DNA from: Pseudomonas anguilliseptica
GTDB lineage: Bacteria; Pseudomonadota; Gammaproteobacteria; Pseudomonadales; Pseudomonadaceae
Direction: 5' to 3'
DNA length: 64,000 nt
NCBI RefSeq assembly: GCF_900105355.1
Contig: NZ_FNSC01000001.1
Location: 3,906,001 to 3,970,000, forward strand
The notes beneath the pieces are model-generated. The model was not told the origin of the DNA. It saw only the letters and a list, made by a program, of their open reading frames with translations, and did not search any database. The translations under genes and the position numbers were made by a program. Below are positions 60,050-64,000 of this stretch, piece by piece (the first letter of the stretch is position 1; every line of letters begins with the position of its first letter).

Positions 60050-60625
60050 ATGCGGGCGATTCTGCTGTTTGCATTGGCTATGTTGCTAAGCGCCCAGGCC
60101 TGGGCACTGCAGGGCGATGCCCTGGTCACAGCGGCCCGCGAGCAGGTCGGCGTAACCCTGAGTTATGACCCCGCCTACCGCCGCCTGAGTTACCCCAATG
60201 GCGATGTACCGCTTAATACCGGTGTGTGCACTGATGTGGTAATCCGCGCGCTGCGCAAGCAAGGCCTGGATTTGCAGCAAGCGGTGCATCAGGATATGCG
60301 CGCGAATTTTCGCCTGTATCCCAAGAACTGGGGGCTAAGCCGCCCCGACAGCAATATTGACCACCGCCGTGTGCCTAACTTGATGACTTGGTTCAAGCGT
60401 CAGGGCTGGGCGCTGGCGCTTGGCCAGGATGCTGAGCGCTATCGGCCTGGTGATATCGTCACCTGGGATCTGGGCGGCGGCCTGACCCATATCGGCATTA
60501 TCAGCGACCGCCAAGCCGGTAGCGGCGTACCCCTGGTGCTGCACAATATCGGCCGCGGCACCCAGGAAGAGGACATTCTCTTCAGCTTTAAGATTACCGG
60601 TCACTACCGTATTCCCGCAGCCTGA
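60050..60625 (+). CDS. Exported DUF1287 protein
   Basis: A 191-residue secreted protein with a signal peptide (MRAILLFALAMLLSAQAWA) and a DUF1287 domain, related to NlpC/P60-type cysteine peptidases. C60 in NTGVCTDVVIRAL and the histidine in GGLTHIGIISD are in the places expected for a catalytic pair. PGDIVTWDLGGG is also typical. It lies 24 bases after the NAD-kinase-like gene and 23 before the next, in a run of five genes in the same direction. Role in the cell envelope is inferred. Confidence 0.87.
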   Translation: MRAILLFALAMLLSAQAWALQGDALVTAAREQVGVTLSYDPAYRRLSYPNGDVPLNTGVCTDVVIRALRKQGLDLQQAVHQDMRANFRLYPKNWGLSRPDSNIDHRRVPNLMTWFKRQGWALALGQDAERYRPGDIVTWDLGGGLTHIGIISDRQAGSGVPLVLHNIGRGTQEEDILFSFKITGHYRIPAA

Positions 60626-60648
60626 GGGCTGTGCAGCAGGAGTTGGCT

Positions 60649-61089
60649 ATGCAGGAGCAATCACAAACACCGCCACCGCTTATCCAGCCTGGCGAACGCG
60701 TGGTGCTATTTGATGGGATATGTAAGCTGTGTAACGGTTGGGCTAAGTTTCTGATTCGCCATGACGTTGAGCAGCGCTTTCGCTTGGCCTCGGTGCAGTC
60801 GGCCGAGGGCCAGGCGTTATTGAAGTGGGGCGGTTTGCCCACCGATCATTTCGACAGCATGGCGCTGATCGAGAATGGTCAGATGCTGTTGCGCTCGGAC
60901 GCAGTGTTGAGCATTGTCGCCCTGCTGCCGCAGCCATGGCGCTGGCTGGCCTGGCTGCGGCTGATCCCACGGCCTGTGCGCGACTGGTGCTACGACCGTA
61001 TTGCCCTGAATCGCTACCGGCTATTTGGTCGCTACGACAGTTGCCTCATACCAAACGCCGACCATGCCCGGCGCTTCTTGCATGACTGA
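60649..61089 (+). CDS. DCC-family thiol-disulfide oxidoreductase-like protein
   Basis: A 146-residue protein of the DUF393/DCC family. The defining motif DGICKLCNGW (C25, C28) follows VVLFDG, and the end has the usual RDWCYDRIALNRYRLFGRYDSC. Members are predicted thioredoxin-fold oxidoreductases; the physiological partner is unknown. I chose ATG 60649, seven bases after GGAG; a GTG at 60631 is possible. Its stop overlaps the start of the DoxX-like gene by eight bases. Confidence 0.88.
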   Translation: MQEQSQTPPPLIQPGERVVLFDGICKLCNGWAKFLIRHDVEQRFRLASVQSAEGQALLKWGGLPTDHFDSMALIENGQMLLRSDAVLSIVALLPQPWRWLAWLRLIPRPVRDWCYDRIALNRYRLFGRYDSCLIPNADHARRFLHD

Positions 61090-61471
61090 TCCCCGTTTAC
61101 AGCAGATCGCCTGGGTCGCGCGTATCGCCCTGGCGCTGGTGTTTATCTGGCACGGCCTGGTGCCGAAGATTCTCTGGCTAAGCCCGGATGAGCTGACGAT
61201 GATCCAGGCCCATAACCTGCCGGCTCCCGTATGGGTAGCGCGCATCGCCGGGCTGGCGGAAATTACTCTGGGTTTGTTGCTGCTGTGGCGGCGTCAGCGT
61301 TGGCCCTTGCTGCTGGCCGGCGTGCTGTTGATTGGGCTGCTGCTTGATGTGGCGCTATTCAGCCCCCATCTACTGCTGCAGGCATTCAATCCGCTGAGCA
61401 CCAACCTCGCCGCCCTGGCGCTGTGTTGGCTGGCCTGGCGGGCGGAAACGCCGCAATCGCCTTCTCATTAA
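61082..61471 (+). CDS. DoxX-like membrane protein
   Basis: A 129-residue protein with four membrane helices (VARIALALVFIWHGLVPKIL, IAGLAEITLGLLLLW, LLLAGVLLIGLLLDVAL, TNLAALALCWLAWRA), matching small DoxX-like proteins. Its ATG overlaps the end of the DCC gene. DCC and DoxX proteins are often neighbours, suggesting a shared membrane redox task, which is inference. Confidence 0.82.
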   Translation: MTDPRLQQIAWVARIALALVFIWHGLVPKILWLSPDELTMIQAHNLPAPVWVARIAGLAEITLGLLLLWRRQRWPLLLAGVLLIGLLLDVALFSPHLLLQAFNPLSTNLAALALCWLAWRAETPQSPSH

Positions 61472-61498
61472 CGGGCGTCAGCGCCCCAGCGAGCTTTC

Positions 61499-63277
61499 AT
61501 GCTTTCGATCCTGTCTTCCCGTCAGCGCAATGCCCTGCGCATGGCGTGGCGCTTTATCGCGCCGTATCGCGGTCGCGTGTTCGGGGCCTTGCTGGCGCTG
61601 ATGTTTACTGCGGCCATCACTCTGTCCATGGGGCAGGGCATCAAACTGCTGGTCGATCAGGGTCTGGCCACTCAATCGCCGGCAGCCTTGCAGCAGTCGA
61701 TCGGGCTGTTTTTTGTGCTGGTGCTGGCACTGGCCATCGGCACCTTTACTCGGTTTTACCTGGTGTCGTGGATTGGCGAGCGTTTTGTCGCCGATATCCG
61801 CAAGCGCGTGTTCAACCACCTGATCGAACTGCATCCAGGCTTTTATGAGAGCAACCGCAGCTCGGAGATTCAGTCGCGTCTGACTGCCGATACCACGCTG
61901 CTGCAATCGGTGATCGGCTCGTCGCTGTCGATGGCGCTGCGCAACCTGATCATGCTGGTCGGCGGCAGTGTGCTGCTGGTGGTGACCAACGCCAAGCTCA
62001 GCGGCATCGTGTTGATGGCGCTGCCGCTGGTGGTCGCGCCGATTCTGATATTCGGCCGCCGCGTGCGCGCGCTGTCGCGGCAGAGCCAGGACCGGGTGGC
62101 AGATGTCGGCAGCTATGTCGGCGAGGTGCTGGGGCAGATCAAGACCGTACAAGCCTACAACCACCAGAATGAGGACAAGCGCCGTTTCGGCCTGTCCGCC
62201 GAGGCCGCCTTCGACACTGCGCGTCAGCGGATTGCCCAGCGTGCCTGGCTGATTACCGTGGTGATCGTGCTGGTGCTCGGCGCGGTGGGGGTGATGCTCT
62301 GGGTCGGTGGCATGGACGTGATCGCTGGGCGGATTTCCGGCGGTGAGCTGGCGGCGTTCGTGTTCTACAGCCTGATTGTCGGCTCGGCCTTTGGCACCTT
62401 GAGTGAGGTGATCGGCGAGCTGCAACGCGCCGCTGGCGCTGCCGAGCGCATCGCCGAGCTGTTGCAGGCGCGCAATGAAATCACCCCACCGGCTACGGAT
62501 GCCTTGCATCTGACCCGGCCGGTGCAGGGCCGCATCGAACTGCAAGGGCTGCGTTTCGCCTATCCGTCGCGCCCCGGTAGTTTCGCCGTGGACGGTATTG
62601 ATCTACAGGTTGCAGCGGGGGAAACCCTGGCGCTGGTCGGGCCGTCTGGCGCAGGTAAATCGACGCTGTTTGATCTGCTGTTGCGCTTTTTCGACCCGCA
62701 GCAGGGCGGCATCCTGATCGACGGCGTGCCGATCCAGCAGCTTGATCCGCGCGAGCTGCGCAACAGCTTTGCCCTGGTGTCGCAGAATCCGGCGCTGTTC
62801 TTCGGCTCGGTGGAGGACAACATTCGCTATGGACGTACCGATGCCAGCCTGGCTGAGGTCGAAGCTGCGGCCAAAGCGGCGCATGCCCACGAATTTATTA
62901 TGAAGCTGCCGGATGGCTACCAGACTCACCTCGGCGATGCCGGGTTGGGACTTTCCGGTGGTCAGCGTCAGCGCCTGGCGATTGCTCGGGCATTGCTGGT
63001 GGATGCGCCGATTCTGCTACTGGATGAAGCTACTAGCGCGCTGGATGCCGAGAGCGAACATCTGATTCAGCAAGCCTTGCCGCCGCTGATGGAAGGCCGA
63101 ACCACCCTGGTGATTGCCCATCGCCTGTCCACGGTAAAAAGCGCTGACCGCATCGCAGTGATCGAGCACGGCAAGCTGGCGGCTATCGGCAGCCATAGCG
63201 AGCTGGTCAGTAACAGTCCGCTGTATGCGCGGCTGGCCGAGTTGCAGTTCAATAGCGACAGCGTAGAAACCGCCTGA
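61499..63277 (+). CDS. ABC exporter, MsbA-like fused permease and ATPase
   Basis: A 592-residue half-transporter with six membrane helices followed by an ATPase domain, working as a homodimer in the inner membrane. Seen motifs are Walker A GPSGAGKS, the Q-loop FALVSQNPALFF, signature LSGGQRQRLAIARAL, Walker B ILLLDEATSALD and the H-loop VIAHRLSTV. It resembles lipid A-flippase/multidrug exporters, but the main msbA is normally next to lpxK, so this is probably a paralogue of unknown substrate. ATG 61499 was chosen 27 bases after the DoxX-like gene. Confidence 0.9.
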   Translation: MLSILSSRQRNALRMAWRFIAPYRGRVFGALLALMFTAAITLSMGQGIKLLVDQGLATQSPAALQQSIGLFFVLVLALAIGTFTRFYLVSWIGERFVADIRKRVFNHLIELHPGFYESNRSSEIQSRLTADTTLLQSVIGSSLSMALRNLIMLVGGSVLLVVTNAKLSGIVLMALPLVVAPILIFGRRVRALSRQSQDRVADVGSYVGEVLGQIKTVQAYNHQNEDKRRFGLSAEAAFDTARQRIAQRAWLITVVIVLVLGAVGVMLWVGGMDVIAGRISGGELAAFVFYSLIVGSAFGTLSEVIGELQRAAGAAERIAELLQARNEITPPATDALHLTRPVQGRIELQGLRFAYPSRPGSFAVDGIDLQVAAGETLALVGPSGAGKSTLFDLLLRFFDPQQGGILIDGVPIQQLDPRELRNSFALVSQNPALFFGSVEDNIRYGRTDASLAEVEAAAKAAHAHEFIMKLPDGYQTHLGDAGLGLSGGQRQRLAIARALLVDAPILLLDEATSALDAESEHLIQQALPPLMEGRTTLVIAHRLSTVKSADRIAVIEHGKLAAIGSHSELVSNSPLYARLAELQFNSDSVETA

Positions 63278-63293
63278 GAAAGGAAATCGCACA

Positions 63294-64000
63294 GTGTCAG
63301 ATAAGAACTTCAAGGTTGTGGTGCTGGGCGGTTACGGCAATTTCGGCACTGTTATCGTCAATCGTCTGTGCAGCATCACTGGCATGAGTGTGTGGGTTGC
63401 CGGTCGCGATCAGGCCAAGGCCGAGCGGTTGGCGGCCCAGGCGGGTTGCCAAGCCGTGCGTCTGGATGGCAATCAGGCAGATCTGGCCGAGCGACTGAGC
63501 GACTGAGCGAATTGGGTACCGATTTGCTGATTTCCACCGCTGGCCCGTTTCAGGACCAGGATTATCGCGTGGCCCAGGCCGCCATTGCTGCCGGCGTGCA
63601 TTACCTTGACCTGGCCGATGCCCGCAAATTCGCCTGCGGCATAGGCGAACTCGACCAGGCGGCGCGCCAGGCCAATGTGCTGATCAGCAGCGGTGCCAGT
63701 TCGGTGCCGGCTCTGAGCGCTGCGGTGATCGATCAGTTGCTGCCGCGCTTCGGTCGCCTGGACAGCATCTGGCACGGCATCAGCTCCTCGGAGAAAACCC
63801 CAGGGGTATCGACCCTGGCGGCGGTACTCAACTATTGCGGCAAGCCGTTTCGCCAGTGGCGCGAGGGTCAGTGGCGTGAGGTCTATGGCTGGCAGGAGCT
63901 GACGGCTCATGACTTTCCCGCACCGCTGGGCCGGCGCTGGCTGGGCAACTGCGATATTCCCGATCTGGAGCTGTTTCCCGCTCGCTATGTGGGCGTGCGC
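63294..64000 (+). pseudogene. Saccharopine-dehydrogenase-like NAD(P)-binding protein, frameshifted, runs off window
   Basis: The N-terminus is a Rossmann domain (FKVVVLGGYGNFGTVIVNRL, then VWVAGRDQAKAERLA) of the saccharopine dehydrogenase NADP-binding group. At 63493-63508 the eight bases GACTGAGC occur twice in a row, which shifts the frame to a stop at 63504-63506. Without one copy the text runs on as ERLSELGTDLLISTAGPFQ, QAAIAAGVHYLDLAD and further to the window edge. The GTG start at 63294 follows AAAGGAA. The family includes trans-acting enoyl reductases and other oxidoreductases, so the substrate is uncertain. Confidence 0.85.

Overview
This is a chromosomal segment of a Pseudomonas-type gammaproteobacterium. 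It has high GC content. Its core gene order is one I recall from P. aeruginosa: dnaX-ybaB-recR, acyl-CoA dehydrogenase, then apt-anr-hemN followed by the two tandem cbb3 oxidase operons. Other blocks (nfuA, metH, cti; aer, rlmM, tusA; pdxB) are also Pseudomonas core genes, joined here in an order that need not match any one reference. The species cannot be fixed from the window. No tRNA gene, CRISPR array or prophage module was seen.

Layout. Positions 1-2313 are the right part of an IS21-family element (istA broken, istB intact) inserted in a chemotaxis receptor gene, whose 3' end follows. Then come the 4.5S RNA gene ffs, a degraded integrase remnant and two small genes on the minus strand. 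The block at 4.6-9.3 kb holds dnaX-ybaB-recR, an acyl-CoA dehydrogenase and a cold-shock protein. The block at 9.6-17.9 kb is accessory. It holds an AraC regulator diverging from a frameshifted SDR/monooxygenase pair, an ohr/ohrR peroxide module with an esterase, and a Baeyer-Villiger-type monooxygenase with an SDR under a divergent TetR regulator. The block at 18-22.2 kb holds a CPA2 antiporter, a predicted metal-dependent hydrolase, a NavAb/NaChBac-like sodium channel and apt.

The region 22.2-37.8 kb is the micro-aerobic respiration cluster. It contains the oxygen sensor Anr, its target hemN, the oxidase assembly genes ccoG, ccoH, ccoI and ccoS, and two complete sets of cbb3 subunits (ccoN1O1Q1P1 and ccoN2O2Q2P2). 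Good Anr boxes lie before hemN and before ccoN2. ccoP2 carries a frameshift. The region 37.7-49.3 kb holds a KANL3-like hydrolase, nfuA, a RlmN-like radical SAM enzyme, DUF1883, a membrane hydroxylase facing a Crp-like regulator, metH, and a broken cti. The region 49.4-64 kb holds an aerotaxis receptor, rlmM, an S15-type lipoprotein hydrolase, tusA, a MATE pump, pdxB, a NAD-kinase-like protein, a DUF1287/DCC/DoxX group, an MsbA-like ABC exporter and a broken saccharopine-dehydrogenase-like gene cut by the window end.

The most striking general feature is the number of recent-looking lesions. istA, an SDR gene, its neighbour monooxygenase, a small conserved gene, ccoP2 (4-bp repeat expansion), cti (1-nt and about 17-nt losses) and the last gene (8-bp tandem duplication) all carry frameshifts, yet read normally on both sides of the lesion. 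Either this genome is losing genes by small slippage events or part of this is sequence error. The other notable items are a voltage-gated sodium channel, and several palindromic or direct-repeat operators between divergent regulator/target pairs.
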